This document shows positions 28,926-38,418 of a DNA stretch of 64,000 bases, in pieces. The notes beneath the pieces are model-generated. The model saw only the letters and a list, made by a program, of their open reading frames with translations. It did not search any database and had not been told where the DNA came from. The stretch lies in contig CAWGMT010000008.1 in assembly GCA_963823675.1 (NCBI GenBank), positions 806,001-870,000 on the forward strand, read 5' to 3'. This stretch comes from CAWGMT01 sp963823675 (GTDB taxonomy: Bacteria > Planctomycetota > Planctomycetia > Isosphaerales > Isosphaeraceae). The number at the start of each line of letters is the position of its first letter. Position 1 is the first letter of the stretch. The position numbers were made by a program, and so were the translations under genes.

Positions 28926-29540
28926 TCAGGGCTCGCGCTCGATCTGACGTTCCAGGTCGGCGATCTCTTCTTCCGTCAAGAGCGCGGCGTCGGGTGCGAG
29001 GGCTTGCCGAGTTTCGGCCGACTCGTCCAGATCGCCAAAGACCTGTTGCCAGAGGGCCGGGTCGTCCAGGGCGCGATCGACGGCCGTCAACTGACGGCGC
29101 TCTTGCTCTGGCTCGTGGCGCCGTGATGCGCGTTCCTTGAAGTCATCGAGCCGGACCCAGTAGTCATCCGCCGTCACGACGACAGCTCTGCGGCGGTGGG
29201 CGGCCTGACGGATCCGGTGATCGGACGACACCACGGAGAGCGTCTTCGGGGTGGAATCTGCGGCGATCAGTTGCTCGATGCGCGCGTCGGCGTTCTCATC
29301 ACCCAAGGCAAAAACGACTTGCAATCCCAAATAGCGTTCCTCAACCTTGAAATCGCCGGGGGGCACCGAGGCATCGAAGACGACGGTGGTGTGCTCGGCC
29401 TCTTCCGAAGGCAGGGTCGCGGCGAGCTCGTTGAGAAAGCGCCGGCGGGCCCGGCGAAAACCCGCCCGCCCCAGCTTCGGCCCAAGCCGGCCCCCTGCGT
29501 GCATCACATTGTATCCGTCGATCAGCCAGCGCATGGCCAC
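28926..29540 (-). CDS. NYN-domain protein, YacP/Rae1-like ribonuclease
   Basis: About 204 residues (or 202 from the second ATG at 29534). RWLIDGYNVMHAGG is the start of an NYN (PIN-like) domain with its first acidic residue; TTVVFDASVPPG and LSVVSSDHRIRQAA with DYW at 160 supply the other acids. The family of YacP proteins are ribosome-linked or RNA-cutting enzymes. The C-terminal 60 residues are charged helices. It is transcribed away from ispH and next to pyrC, but does not overlap either. Confidence 0.8.
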   Translation of the reverse strand: MAMRWLIDGYNVMHAGGRLGPKLGRAGFRRARRRFLNELAATLPSEEAEHTTVVFDASVPPGDFKVEERYLGLQVVFALGDENADARIEQLIAADSTPKTLSVVSSDHRIRQAAHRRRAVVVTADDYWVRLDDFKERASRRHEPEQERRQLTAVDRALDDPALWQQVFGDLDESAETRQALAPDAALLTEEEIADLERQIEREP

Positions 29541-29635
29541 CCGTGCCGTCCCGACCAGGAACGATTCCCCCTGACCCCTATCAGAACTGTATAGTCGGGA
29601 CGTGCGGATTCAAGACGGCGGCGGAAACGCAGCAC

Positions 29636-30952
29636 TCAGGCCGGCACGGCCGCGCCGGCGTGGTGGATGATCCCACCCCGCGTGAAACGCACTTCGCCGC
29701 CGACGATCACGGTATGCGCGCGTCCGGTTACCGCCCAGCCGCCGAATGGAGTATTATGGCTCTTGGAGCGAAATCGCGCCGGATCGATCGTCCAGCGCGC
29801 CAGAGGGTCGATGAGCGTCACGTCGGCGTCGGCCCCGGCACGTAGCGTTCCCTTATTCGGAAGGCCCAGCAGGCGGGCGGGGTTGCAGGTGAGCTTGCGC
29901 AGGGCGTCGATCCAGGAAAGATGTCCGGGCTCGATCAAGCTCTTCACAATGATCGGAATCAACGTTTCCAGCCCGACGATTCCGAAGGGCGCCTGATCGA
30001 TCTCGCGCATCTTCTTTTCGCGGGCATGGGGCGCGTGGTCGGTCGCGATGAATTCGATCGTGTCGTCGGCCAGCCCGGTGATCACGGCCTCGACGTCGGT
30101 CCAGGTGCGCAGCGGCGGGTTCATCTTGTAATTGGAATCGAACGTGCGCAGCATCTCGTCGGTGAGAGTGAAGTGGTGGGGCGTGGCCTCGGCGGTCACG
30201 CGGATGCCGCGTCGCTTGCCCTCTCTGACCAGATCGACCGACCTGGCCGTCGAGATGTGTTGAATGTGGAGGCGGCCGCCGGTGATTTCGGCCAGGCGGA
30301 TATCGCGCGCCACCATGATGTCCTCGGCGGCCGCCGGCATGCCCGCCAACCCCAGCCGCATCGATTCGAAGCCCTCGTGCATGACTCCGCCGACCGTCAA
30401 CTCCGGCACCTGACAGTGCTGCATGATCACGCGGTCGAACATCTTGGCGTATTCCAGCGCGCGGCGCATCAGGGCGGCCGACGCCACCGGGGCGCCGTCA
30501 TCGGTGAAGGCCACGGCGCCACCCGCGACGAGCTGGCCGAGCTCGGCCAGCTCCTCGCCCGCTCGGCCCTTGCTCACGGCCCCTACCGGATAAACGTTGG
30601 CCTGCCGGGCGCGCTGGGCCTGCAACACCACAAACTCCGCGGCCGCCTGGGTATCGATGGCGGGCAACGTATTGGGCATGCAGGCGACGGAAGTCACTCC
30701 GCCGGCGAGCGCGGCGGCCGCGCCCGTGGCGATGGTCTCATCCTCCTCGTTGCCCGGCTCGCGAAGGTGGACGTGGATGTCGATCAAGCCCGGACAGACG
30801 ATCATCCCGCGGGCGTCGATCACGATCTCGGCCTCTTCGCTGCCTCCACCCATCGGCAGCGCCCGGCCGCGACTGATCCACAGATCGCCGACCTGATCGA
30901 GGTTCTGGCCCGGATCGATGATCCGGCCGCCGCTGATTTGTATGGTCGCCAC
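29636..30952 (-). CDS. pyrC: Dihydroorotase
   Basis: Third step of pyrimidine synthesis, cyclising N-carbamoyl-aspartate to dihydroorotate. The class I amidohydrolase motifs are present: CPGLIDIHVHLREPG (metal His pair), MQHCQVPELT, LHIQHISTARSVDL, EATPHHFTLTDE and the C-terminal FIATDHAPHAREK with the catalytic Asp. GTG 30952 was chosen (ATIQISGGRIIDPG) because GGGGGA lies ahead of it; the frame stays open to 31003. It follows pyrB by 150 bp, and that gap holds a dispersed 100-bp repeat. Confidence 0.94.
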   Translation of the reverse strand: MATIQISGGRIIDPGQNLDQVGDLWISRGRALPMGGGSEEAEIVIDARGMIVCPGLIDIHVHLREPGNEEDETIATGAAAALAGGVTSVACMPNTLPAIDTQAAAEFVVLQAQRARQANVYPVGAVSKGRAGEELAELGQLVAGGAVAFTDDGAPVASAALMRRALEYAKMFDRVIMQHCQVPELTVGGVMHEGFESMRLGLAGMPAAAEDIMVARDIRLAEITGGRLHIQHISTARSVDLVREGKRRGIRVTAEATPHHFTLTDEMLRTFDSNYKMNPPLRTWTDVEAVITGLADDTIEFIATDHAPHAREKKMREIDQAPFGIVGLETLIPIIVKSLIEPGHLSWIDALRKLTCNPARLLGLPNKGTLRAGADADVTLIDPLARWTIDPARFRSKSHNTPFGGWAVTGRAHTVIVGGEVRFTRGGIIHHAGAAVPA

Positions 30953-31001
30953 GATTGGTCCCCCGCTACGCGTTCTGCGGTCGTCTGGTTGCTGATCTCT
31001 C

Positions 31002-31101
31002 AATGGGCTTTCGTGATCCTGGGAGGGCGAGGCTCCGTCCGAGCCGCCTGGGAGATTGGCTCGCCGGGAGGCTCGCCCTCCCGGACTCGTGCAAGGCGAT
31101 T
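31002..31101. repeat. Dispersed ~100-bp repeat, copy B
   Basis: Inverted copy of 21623-21723, about 90% identical. In the direction of pyrB it begins at the stop codon itself, so it supplies the 3' end of pyrB and fills most of the pyrB-pyrC gap. Confidence 0.85.
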
Positions 31102-32075
31102 CAGAATGCGGCCGGCGGCTCGTGCGGGCTCATCCTGCCGCATAGCAAGTGGAGGACGGCCATACGAACGGCCAAGCCATTGGTGACCTGATCGAGAATC
31201 GCCGAGTGCTTGCCGTCGGCGACTTCCGGCGTGAGCTCGACCCCGCGGTTGATCGGCCCAGGCGCCAGGAGCAGCAAGTCGTCCTTGGCTGATCTGAGCC
31301 GTTCCTGGGTCATCATGTAAAACTGGGAATACTCGGCCACCGACGGAAACAATCCTCCCTGCTGGCGCTCAAACTGGATTCGCAGTACATTGACGACATC
31401 GCATCGGGGCAGCACGTCGTCGAGGTGATAAGCGACCTCGCAGCCGATTCGCTCCCAGGCCTTTGGTACGAGAGTCGGCGGGCCGCACAGGATCACGCTG
31501 GCGCCGAGCTTCTGCAGCCCCCAGATATTGGAGCGGGCCACTCGCGAGTGCGAGATGTCGCCTAACAGCCCGACGGTAAGCCCGGCGATCCGCCCTTTGG
31601 CGCGGCGGATCGTCATCAGGTCGACCAGCGCCTGGGTAGGGTGTTCATGGGCGCCGTCGCCCGCGTTGACGATCGCGCACTTCACGTGTTTGGCCAGAAG
31701 GTGCGGCGTGCCGGGCGTCGGGTGCCGCACGACCAGGACGTCCGCCCCCATCGCCTCGATGTTCTTGGCCGTGTCGATAAACGACTCTCCCTTGGAGAGA
31801 CTCGAGCCGCTCGGGGAGAAGTCCTGGGTGTCGGCCGACAGCCGCTTGGCCGCCAGGCTGAAGCTGGTCCGGGTGCGTGTGGAGCTCTCGAAAAACAAAT
31901 TGAAGACGATCCTGCCCTGGAGCGCGGGGACCTTCTTCCGGCTGCGCCGCGAGATCTCGGCGAACGACTCCGACGTATCCAGGAGGGACCGGATGTCTTC
32001 GGCTGAAAGGTCCTCCAATCCCAGCAGATGTTTCCGGCTCCAGGCAGCCGCGGCGGCGGGGAGAGGCGACGGCAT
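31101..32075 (-). CDS. pyrB: Aspartate carbamoyltransferase, catalytic subunit
   Basis: Second step of pyrimidine synthesis. The 324-residue protein has the carbamoyl-phosphate motif FFESSTRTRTSF, SSLSKGESFIDTAKN, the GDGAHEHPTQALVDL loop, and LRIQFERQ. ATG 32075 (AAGG before it) is chosen; a GTG at 32084 that overlaps the pyrR stop (GTGA) in the same frame is equally plausible and would add three residues. The frame open upstream to 32300 lies inside pyrR and is not coding. Confidence 0.95.
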   Translation of the reverse strand: MPSPLPAAAAAWSRKHLLGLEDLSAEDIRSLLDTSESFAEISRRSRKKVPALQGRIVFNLFFESSTRTRTSFSLAAKRLSADTQDFSPSGSSLSKGESFIDTAKNIEAMGADVLVVRHPTPGTPHLLAKHVKCAIVNAGDGAHEHPTQALVDLMTIRRAKGRIAGLTVGLLGDISHSRVARSNIWGLQKLGASVILCGPPTLVPKAWERIGCEVAYHLDDVLPRCDVVNVLRIQFERQQGGLFPSVAEYSQFYMMTQERLRSAKDDLLLLAPGPINRGVELTPEVADGKHSAILDQVTNGLAVRMAVLHLLCGRMSPHEPPAAF

Positions 32076-32080
32076 TACCT

Positions 32081-32686
32081 TCACGGCGCGGCGCTCCTGT
32101 CGGCCTCGGATGGACCGGCGCTGGCGGCGATCTGCACAATTTCCTCGACCGCATCCACCGGGTGTAGACGGACCCGCACGCGATCTTGAACTTCGGACGC
32201 GACGCTCAGCCCAACCACGTCCGGCTGGACCGGCAGCTCGCGGTGGCCGCGATCCACCAGGACCGCGAGGCGAACGCACGCCGGCCGGCCCAGGTCGCAA
32301 ATCGCATTCAGCGCCGCCCGAATCGTCCGGCCCGTGAAGAGAACGTCGTCAACCAGAACCACCTCGGCCCCGTCGATATCGAACGGAATCTCCGTGCCCC
32401 GCAGCACGGGCCAGTGATCCACGCGCCCAAGATCATCGCGATAAAGCGTGATATCAACGGCACCAACCTTGATCTCCGTGGCGCCCAGCAGGGATTTCAG
32501 CTCCCGCGCCAGCCGCAGTGCAAGCGGCACCCCCCTGGTCCGGACTCCGACCAGGCAGAAGGGAACATTCGGCCGCCGCGACTCGGCGAGCTTCCGCGCA
32601 ATCTCGCCGATGAGCCGCTCGACCTCCGCTCCATCGCAGAGCCGGTGCTCGCTTTGGTTCGTCACCGCGTGCAACTCCTCTTGCAT
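32081..32686 (-). CDS. pyrR: Bifunctional pyr operon regulator / uracil phosphoribosyltransferase
   Basis: PyrR binds UMP and, in many bacteria, represses its operon by RNA attenuation; it also has uracil phosphoribosyltransferase activity. The PRPP-binding motif VVLVDDVLFTGRTIRAAL and the family stretch VDITLYRDDL are clear. The chosen ATG 32686 gives a 201-residue protein, slightly longer than the usual 180. It leads pyrR-pyrB-pyrC, so pyrimidine control of this operon is likely, but I cannot identify an attenuator upstream. Confidence 0.93.
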   Translation of the reverse strand: MQEELHAVTNQSEHRLCDGAEVERLIGEIARKLAESRRPNVPFCLVGVRTRGVPLALRLARELKSLLGATEIKVGAVDITLYRDDLGRVDHWPVLRGTEIPFDIDGAEVVLVDDVLFTGRTIRAALNAICDLGRPACVRLAVLVDRGHRELPVQPDVVGLSVASEVQDRVRVRLHPVDAVEEIVQIAASAGPSEADRSAAP

Positions 32687-32811
32687 GGGGCAATTGTGAC
32701 CCTGCTCCGCCAATTGGAATGTACAGCGACTCGAGCACCGTTTCAAGCGACCGCCAGATTGATCCGGCTGCTCTGGCCTCGCAGCGCGCCACGCCTGGGC
32801 CATCGATCACA

Positions 32812-32885
32812 ATTGACAAGGGACAACGGACAAGGGACAAATGACAACGGACAAATGACAACGGACAAATGACAACGGACATCGA
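32812..32885. repeat. Degenerate tandem repeat of GACAACGGACAAAT units
   Basis: From 32812 the sequence repeats GACAAGGGACAACG and then GACAACGGACAAAT three times over. The repeat includes the first ATG of the ispH frame (32869) and lies in the short gap between the divergent pyrR and ispH genes. Confidence 0.7.
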
Positions 32886-32889
32886 ACAA

Positions 32890-33855
32890 ATGAGAATAAT
32901 TCTGGCGAACCCTCGTGGTTTCTGCGCGGGCGTCAACATGGCAATCGAGTGTCTGGAACGGGCGCTCGATTTCTTTGGTCCGCCGCTCTACGTTTATCAC
33001 GAGATCGTCCACAACAAATTCGTGGTGGATCGGTTTCGCAACCGGGGCACCATCTTCGTCGAGTCGGTCGACGAAGTTCCCCACGGCTCCGCCCTGCTCT
33101 ACAGCGCCCACGGGGTTTCTCCCCAGATCCGCGAGCAGGCAAGACGGCGCAGGCTGCGCGCGATCGATGCCACTTGCCCCCTGGTCATCAAGGTTCACCT
33201 GGAAGCAATCAAGTACGCTTGCGAAGGATATACCATCATCCTGATCGGCCACGAGGGGCATGACGAGGTGATCGGGACCATGGGAGAAGCTCCCAACCAG
33301 ATCGTGCTGGTCGAGACCGCCCTCGACGTGGATCGGCTGGATGTTCCCGACGCCAGCAAGGTCGCCTACCTGACCCAGACCACTTTGAGCGTCGATGATG
33401 CCAACGTTGTCATCAAGGCGCTTCGGAAAAAGTTTCCCAAGATCGCCAATCCCCCCAAGGATGACATTTGTTACGCCACCCAGAACCGCCAGGAGGCTGT
33501 GCGGGAACTTGCGCAGCAGGCTGATCTGGTCTTGGTTTTGGGAAGTCAGAATAGCTCCAACAGCCGCCGGCTGGCCGAGATCTCGAACGGGCTCGGCGTC
33601 CCGTCCTATCTGATCGACGGCGTTTCGGAGATCGAGGACGGTTGGTTTCAGAACGTCGATACCGTTCTCATGACGGCCGGTGCGAGCGCTCCGGAGGAGG
33701 TCGTGCAGGAGTGCATCGAATACCTGCAACGAAACTACGGTGCGACGATCGATGAGCAGACGATCCGCGAAGAGAGCGTCCACTTTCCTCTGCCCAAGTC
33801 GTTGCGCGAGCTGCTGCCCTCGCCGACCGTCGCCGGGGAAACCCCCAAGCAATAA
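32890..33855 (+). CDS. ispH: 4-hydroxy-3-methylbut-2-enyl diphosphate reductase
   Basis: Last step of the MEP isoprenoid pathway, giving IPP and DMAPP with an Fe-S cluster. The three cluster cysteines are in NPRGFCAGV, DATCPLVIK and DDICYATQNRQ; the active-site EIVHNKFVV, GHEGHDEVIG and GSQNSSNSRRL motifs are also present. ATG 32890 (MRIILANPRGF) is the family's usual start; the frame also has an ATG at 32869, but this lies in a tandem repeat. The protein has 321 residues, normal for the family. Confidence 0.95.
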   Translation: MRIILANPRGFCAGVNMAIECLERALDFFGPPLYVYHEIVHNKFVVDRFRNRGTIFVESVDEVPHGSALLYSAHGVSPQIREQARRRRLRAIDATCPLVIKVHLEAIKYACEGYTIILIGHEGHDEVIGTMGEAPNQIVLVETALDVDRLDVPDASKVAYLTQTTLSVDDANVVIKALRKKFPKIANPPKDDICYATQNRQEAVRELAQQADLVLVLGSQNSSNSRRLAEISNGLGVPSYLIDGVSEIEDGWFQNVDTVLMTAGASAPEEVVQECIEYLQRNYGATIDEQTIREESVHFPLPKSLRELLPSPTVAGETPKQ

Positions 33856-33878
33856 GGCACGGGCCCAAATTCAATGCC

Positions 33879-33902
33879 GCCTATCGCGAAGCGCAAGACG
33901 AC
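33879..33902. repeat. Degenerate GTCG-CTTTCGC family palindrome
   Basis: Just after the ispH stop, CGCCTATCGCGAAGCGCAAGACGAC-like sequence keeps the pattern of the hairpin at 39889-39915 but with several mismatches. It may act as a weak transcript end. Confidence 0.4.
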
Positions 33903-33946
33903 TCTGCCCTCAAGTTGTTTTCGTCCCGATCCCAGGTGCCCGGCGC

Positions 33947-34714
33947 TCAGAAAAGCTTCGCCCCGATCTGCTCTTTCGAATAGGGATACGGGGCGAATGG
34001 GTCGTTTGCCTGGTCTTCGCGGTCCATCTCCTCGAGCACATGGCTGGTCTGGCGTGCGGCCGAGATGACCAGTCCGGTCACCTGGATCAAGATGATCGTC
34101 CAGACGAGCTGCCAGCCGTAATAAAGCATGATCCACTCGAGGCCCATCACCTGTCGCTCGTGCAAAGGCCACCCTGCCGCCCAGTTCGTCCGCTGGCAGA
34201 AGAGGATCATCCAGAGCGCGGCCCCGGTGACGACCATCGAGCGCGTCGCTTTATCCGAATCGCGTGCCTGTTCGACGCCCAGGTGAACGAGGTAGACTCC
34301 GGAAAGGCTGGAGAGGAGTGCAAACTCGGACCACCCAAGCGCCTCTGCGATGTGCCTGCGCAGCCAGTGATGCCCCAGCGGCAGGCCCAGTGATTCGGTA
34401 CGCGCAAAAAACCAGAGCCCGAGATCGATCAGACACATCACCAGGAGAAGACCCGAGCGCCGCCGCCAGCTCGCCTGTTCCCACGAGCCCCGCAGCATAC
34501 TGACGCCGATCAGCGTGCACCAGGTGATCGGCGTTTCCAGCCACTGGTACCAGAGCGACTGTCTTACCGAGAAAAAGAAATGCGGTTGCAAACTCCCGAA
34601 CAAGCCCAGCAGGCTATCGAAACAGGCGAGGACCAGTCCGGCCGCGGTGATTCCAAAACCCAGCCGGCAGAGCTGGTAATTCTTGCGAAGTTGTTCCCGT
34701 TCCTGGTCAAACAT
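33947..34714 (-). CDS. Predicted membrane protein of unknown function
   Basis: The 255-residue protein has about six hydrophobic segments (for instance FGITAAGLVLACFDSLLGL, SGLLLVMCLIDLGLWFF, MVVTGAALWMILF, and YYGWQLVWTIILIQVTGLVI) and a charged C-terminal tail (EMDREDQANDPFAPY). It should lie in the inner membrane. I do not recognise the family, and no neighbour is in the same operon except possibly the 159-residue gene upstream. Confidence 0.7.
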   Translation of the reverse strand: MFDQEREQLRKNYQLCRLGFGITAAGLVLACFDSLLGLFGSLQPHFFFSVRQSLWYQWLETPITWCTLIGVSMLRGSWEQASWRRRSGLLLVMCLIDLGLWFFARTESLGLPLGHHWLRRHIAEALGWSEFALLSSLSGVYLVHLGVEQARDSDKATRSMVVTGAALWMILFCQRTNWAAGWPLHERQVMGLEWIMLYYGWQLVWTIILIQVTGLVISAARQTSHVLEEMDREDQANDPFAPYPYSKEQIGAKLF

Positions 34715-34836
34715 GGCGGGATTGGTCTCGTGGCGAGTTTGAAGAGTGATTGTCCCGCGAAAGCCGAATTCATTCTAACCTCCGGCAGACGGCACCGCCA
34801 AGTCAACTCCGGGCTCGATTGCACGGCCGCCCCCGT

Positions 34837-35316
34837 TTATCCGTGATCCTCCGCCGTGCCGATGACGAGCGAAATCAGGCCCCAGTCCAGGCCCGGGGCG
34901 GCCGATCGTGCACCGGCCGCCGCGATGTCGACTTCGACATCGATCTGATTCCGGTCCAGCAAGCCCGCCAGCGGAAACTCGTATTGCGATGACGCTGGCG
35001 AAATCGGTGCCAGCGGTTGTCCATTCACGTGCAGGGAGCGGATGCCGGGCACCTGATCGAGGCGCAAAAAGAGAGCCTCGCGGGCAGCGTCCAAGGGCGG
35101 CCGGCCGAACCGCCGGGTCAAGGTGACGAGCCCGGTCTGATCGCTCGTCCACCGCGTCGGCAGGACCAGGCGCTTGGGCGGGGATTCAGCCGGCGCCGCC
35201 GGCCGGCATTCCCATCCCCCCCGCAGTCGTATCGAATGTTCGTTCAGGTCAATCTCCCTGGTCGCGGCAGTGAATGGCCGCACCGTCCCAGCGCAGGAGA
35301 CCGAGCGAGGCACCAT
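34837..35316 (-). CDS. Hypothetical protein with beta-rich, jelly-roll-like sequence
   Basis: The 159-residue frame contains TSDQTGLVTLTRRFGRPP, EALFLRLDQVPGIRSLHVNG and DRNQIDVEVDIAAAG. The order '.VTLTR.FG.P......L.L..V.....V.VNG....' is like the sugar-binding beta-sandwich found in glycosidases and carbohydrate-binding modules, though there is no signal peptide. Lies 122 bp upstream of the membrane protein gene on the same strand. No function assigned. Confidence 0.5.
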   Translation of the reverse strand: MVPRSVSCAGTVRPFTAATREIDLNEHSIRLRGGWECRPAAPAESPPKRLVLPTRWTSDQTGLVTLTRRFGRPPLDAAREALFLRLDQVPGIRSLHVNGQPLAPISPASSQYEFPLAGLLDRNQIDVEVDIAAAGARSAAPGLDWGLISLVIGTAEDHG

Positions 35317-35564
35317 GAATACCTGCGGATCGGTCCCAACTATTTCGCTTTGGTATGGCCTTGAACAGACCGACCCATTATAGTCGGGCTCTTTGCCTTA
35401 AGTACGGAGCGGCCCGTTGTTTTCGTGAGCCGGTCGTGCAGTATCTTCCGACAGCCCAGACGCAACGCAGGGCCCCGGGCGGGCCGTGCGCCTGACAGGG
35501 TCGAAAGGCTCGACCGAACTGATTGAGCGGGTTGCTCTTGCGTTAATGAACAAACTTATTGTCC

Positions 35565-36584
35565 ATGAGCAACGGCCAAATTCATCACGCACCGCGAACA
35601 CGCTCGCTGATGGGCGTGCGCATCTTGGGCTCGGGCAGCTACGTCCCTGAGCGGGTGGTAAGCAACTCGGACTTGAAAGACAGTCACGGGTTCGACCCGG
35701 ATTGGATCGTCAATCGCACGGGCATCCACGAACGGCGGTTCGCACTGCCGCATCAGGCGACGAGCGACCTGTGTACGGAAGCCGCGATCCGTTGCATCGA
35801 ATCCGCCGGACGGGACGCGGCCGACGTCGATCTCCTGGTAGTCGCCACCTTTACTCCGGACATGGCGTTTCCGTTGACGGCCAATCTGGTTCAGGATCGG
35901 TTGGATCTGGTGTGTGCGGCGTTCGATGTCCAGGCGGCCTGCGCGGGTTTCGTTTTTGCCCTGGTCATCGCGGCGCAATTCGTCGCCACCGGCAATAGCC
36001 AGTGCGCGCTGGTAATCGGCGGAGACTGCAACAGCCGGGTCATCAATCCAGGCGATCAGAAGAGCTTTCCCCTCTTTGGCGACGGCGCCGGGGCGGTTCT
36101 CCTGGCCCCCGGGTCGAAAGAACAAGGACTGGTGGCTTACCAGCTTGGCTCCGACGGCTCGGGCGGCGACTTGCTGAGCCGCCCCGCGGGCGGGAGCCGG
36201 ATACCCACTACCACCGCGACGCTCGAGCAAGGGCTGCACTATCTCACCATGGATGGCCGGGCCGTGTTCAAGTGGGCTGTTCGGATCCTGGCTGATTCCG
36301 CCCTGGCCGTCCTCGCACACGCTCAGTGCGAGGTCAAAGACATCCGCTGGTTCATCCCGCACCAGGCCAACGTCCGCATCATTCATGCGGCGAGTGACGT
36401 CTTGGGATTTCACCGCGATTCGGTCTACAAAAACCTCGAACGCTTTGGCAATACGTCGGCCGGATCGATCCCGATCGCCGTCGATGAGCTGCACCGCGCG
36501 CGGAGGATTCGCGGCGGCGATCTGGTTTTGACTTCCGGTTTTGGATCCGGTCTGAACTGGGGCACCGCGCTCTGGCGGTGGTGA
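35565..36584 (+). CDS. fabH: 3-oxoacyl-ACP synthase III-type ketosynthase
   Basis: A FabH-like condensing enzyme, 339 residues, which starts fatty-acid chains from acyl-CoA and malonyl-ACP. The catalytic triad is visible: Cys in VQAACAGFVFA, His in WFIPHQANVRI and Asn in RFGNTSAGS. The C-terminal end GDLVLTSGFGSGLNWGT is typical. ATG 35565 was chosen; ATG 35610 (MGVRILGSGSYVPE) corresponds to the usual family start and is also plausible. No ribosome-binding site is seen for either. It could also be a FabH paralogue of a secondary pathway, since no other fatty-acid genes are near. Confidence 0.88.
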   Translation: MSNGQIHHAPRTRSLMGVRILGSGSYVPERVVSNSDLKDSHGFDPDWIVNRTGIHERRFALPHQATSDLCTEAAIRCIESAGRDAADVDLLVVATFTPDMAFPLTANLVQDRLDLVCAAFDVQAACAGFVFALVIAAQFVATGNSQCALVIGGDCNSRVINPGDQKSFPLFGDGAGAVLLAPGSKEQGLVAYQLGSDGSGGDLLSRPAGGSRIPTTTATLEQGLHYLTMDGRAVFKWAVRILADSALAVLAHAQCEVKDIRWFIPHQANVRIIHAASDVLGFHRDSVYKNLERFGNTSAGSIPIAVDELHRARRIRGGDLVLTSGFGSGLNWGTALWRW

Positions 36585-36588
36585 GACC

Positions 36589-38418
36589 TCAGGCTTTCTT
36601 CACGCGACGAGCAAACAAGCCCGCTCCGGTGTTGCCCAGCCCGGTGACGCCGCCGGTGTTGTAGGCCAAGCCGCGAACGTGCGCGCGAATCACCCCGGGG
36701 CCATGTACGCCAGTCGAGTGCTGGTACTGGTTGTCGGCTGGGCGGAACGTCGCCGAATCGTCGCTGCTGATCAAGTCGCCCTTTTGCTTCAGGCTGGCGA
36801 TCTCGCTGCGAGCCCGCGTGCCTTCGAGGCCGGCCACGTACGACGGATAATCGAAGCCCGTCTTGATCTCGGTATTGAGCTGGCTGCCGACGATGTGGAC
36901 GTGACCGAGCGACTGCGACGTGGTGATCACCGCGTTGGTGAGCGCCGCGCCGGGAGTCGAGGCGTAGGTCGGCCAGCCCTGTAGTTTGAGCTGGACATAC
37001 TGCGGGTTCTGCGCCGTCGTGACCTGCACGGTCGCGGAGTTGACTCGAAGCGACCTGATTCTCTTGGCGGTGATCTGTCCGCCCTCGAGGCCTGCGGCGG
37101 GGTAGCCGGTGGAGCCCTCGGGCACTCCGTAGCTGGTTGCCGGCAACAACTGGCCGGTGACTCCGCCTCCCAGATTCGTGGAGGCTTTGGCGGTGAAGAC
37201 GCCCGAGGAATTGCCCAGCCCGCGCTTGAACGAGAGCTTGCCGATGGTTCCGTCGACGTCGATGCCCAGGGCGTCGGCGTTGCCGCCGAATCGGGCCTCG
37301 TGCAGGTACTTGAGACCGCTCACGCTCGACGAGAACGGCTGGCTGGCACGCGACAGCGTGACGTTGACAGCGGAACCCTTCACGTGCACCTTGTTGATGG
37401 CAGTGGCCTGCACCGAGGTCCTTCCGGTCGTACCGACAATGGGGAACTGGACTTCATAGGCCGCCGTCGAGAACGGGGGCTGCGCACCCCCCTGGGCGGG
37501 CTCACTGAATAACACATTCGCCGAGCCCGCGTCTGCTTCCTCCTCCGGGGTCTGGACAACGCCGGTCGGAATCAGTCCGCGCGTGGCCGCGATGATGTCG
37601 AAATCGTGGATCACGCCGTTGATCACGAACTGGACCGTCGGGGAAGTCAACGGCCCGGTCGGGATCGGTGACGTGTAGGGGAACCCTGTGGCCGCACTGT
37701 CGTAAACCAGGTTGTTGACGCGGTTCAGATAGATCGACGGCTGGACCTTGAGGGGCGTCGTGGAATTCCCGATCACGATCTGGTAGGGGTCGGGGTTGAC
37801 CGAGGTATCGATCTGGGCCTCGATGTCCTGGAACGAAAGCACTTTCACGCCGCCGTAGAGGAAGACCCCCGTTTCGGACGTCACGGGCGGCGAGACGTTG
37901 CGCGTCAAGACAAAGCCATTGAGGATGATCGATCTGACTCCCGAGGTGTCGATCAACTGATTGAATAGCATGGTGCCCGTCGTGAAGTTGGTCGGCGAGG
38001 CGACGACCTGGCCGGTCACGTAGGTCGAGGTCGGACTGGTGCCAACCAGTTGGATCGTGTTGATGTCGTCGTCCAGGGCGCCGTCGTTGGGCGTGGTGTC
38101 GGTGACGACCACCTCGCCAGGCCCGTGCACCGTGATCACCCACTTGTCGCCGGCTCGGTCAGTGCCCGAAACGATCTTGCCGGCATTGTCCATGATGGGG
38201 CTGTTGACGTTGAGCGGGTTATACAGGCTGTGGACGTCGAGCAGCTCCCGCTGGTGCGTCACCGGGTTGCTGACCGGCAGGTCGCTCGGAAGCCACGGAT
38301 TCATGTAGGATGGCAGAGCGTGCGAGAGCACCTGCCGGGTTTCGAGGAGCTCTGCCTCCGAAACGTGATTGCGGCGAGTCCCAATGGACCGTCCAGATCG
38401 CTGCCGTGCGAACCTCAT
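36589..38418 (-). CDS. Large exported-type protein with planctomycete LExR-like motif
   Basis: The protein has 609 residues and a start with AGGGAG six bases upstream. The N-terminus AELLETRQVLSHALPS matches the LExRxLLS-type motif of planctomycete surface proteins. The remainder is Thr/Val/Gly-rich with beta-helix-like strands (TIQLVGTSPTSTYVTGQVVAS, GVRSIILNGFVLTR, VKVLSFQDIEAQ) and a C-terminus with basic residues (GLFARRVKKA). It is probably located at or outside the outer membrane. The convergent FabH-like gene ends four bases away. No enzyme motif found. Confidence 0.75.
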   Translation of the reverse strand: MRFARQRSGRSIGTRRNHVSEAELLETRQVLSHALPSYMNPWLPSDLPVSNPVTHQRELLDVHSLYNPLNVNSPIMDNAGKIVSGTDRAGDKWVITVHGPGEVVVTDTTPNDGALDDDINTIQLVGTSPTSTYVTGQVVASPTNFTTGTMLFNQLIDTSGVRSIILNGFVLTRNVSPPVTSETGVFLYGGVKVLSFQDIEAQIDTSVNPDPYQIVIGNSTTPLKVQPSIYLNRVNNLVYDSAATGFPYTSPIPTGPLTSPTVQFVINGVIHDFDIIAATRGLIPTGVVQTPEEEADAGSANVLFSEPAQGGAQPPFSTAAYEVQFPIVGTTGRTSVQATAINKVHVKGSAVNVTLSRASQPFSSSVSGLKYLHEARFGGNADALGIDVDGTIGKLSFKRGLGNSSGVFTAKASTNLGGGVTGQLLPATSYGVPEGSTGYPAAGLEGGQITAKRIRSLRVNSATVQVTTAQNPQYVQLKLQGWPTYASTPGAALTNAVITTSQSLGHVHIVGSQLNTEIKTGFDYPSYVAGLEGTRARSEIASLKQKGDLISSDDSATFRPADNQYQHSTGVHGPGVIRAHVRGLAYNTGGVTGLGNTGAGLFARRVKKA

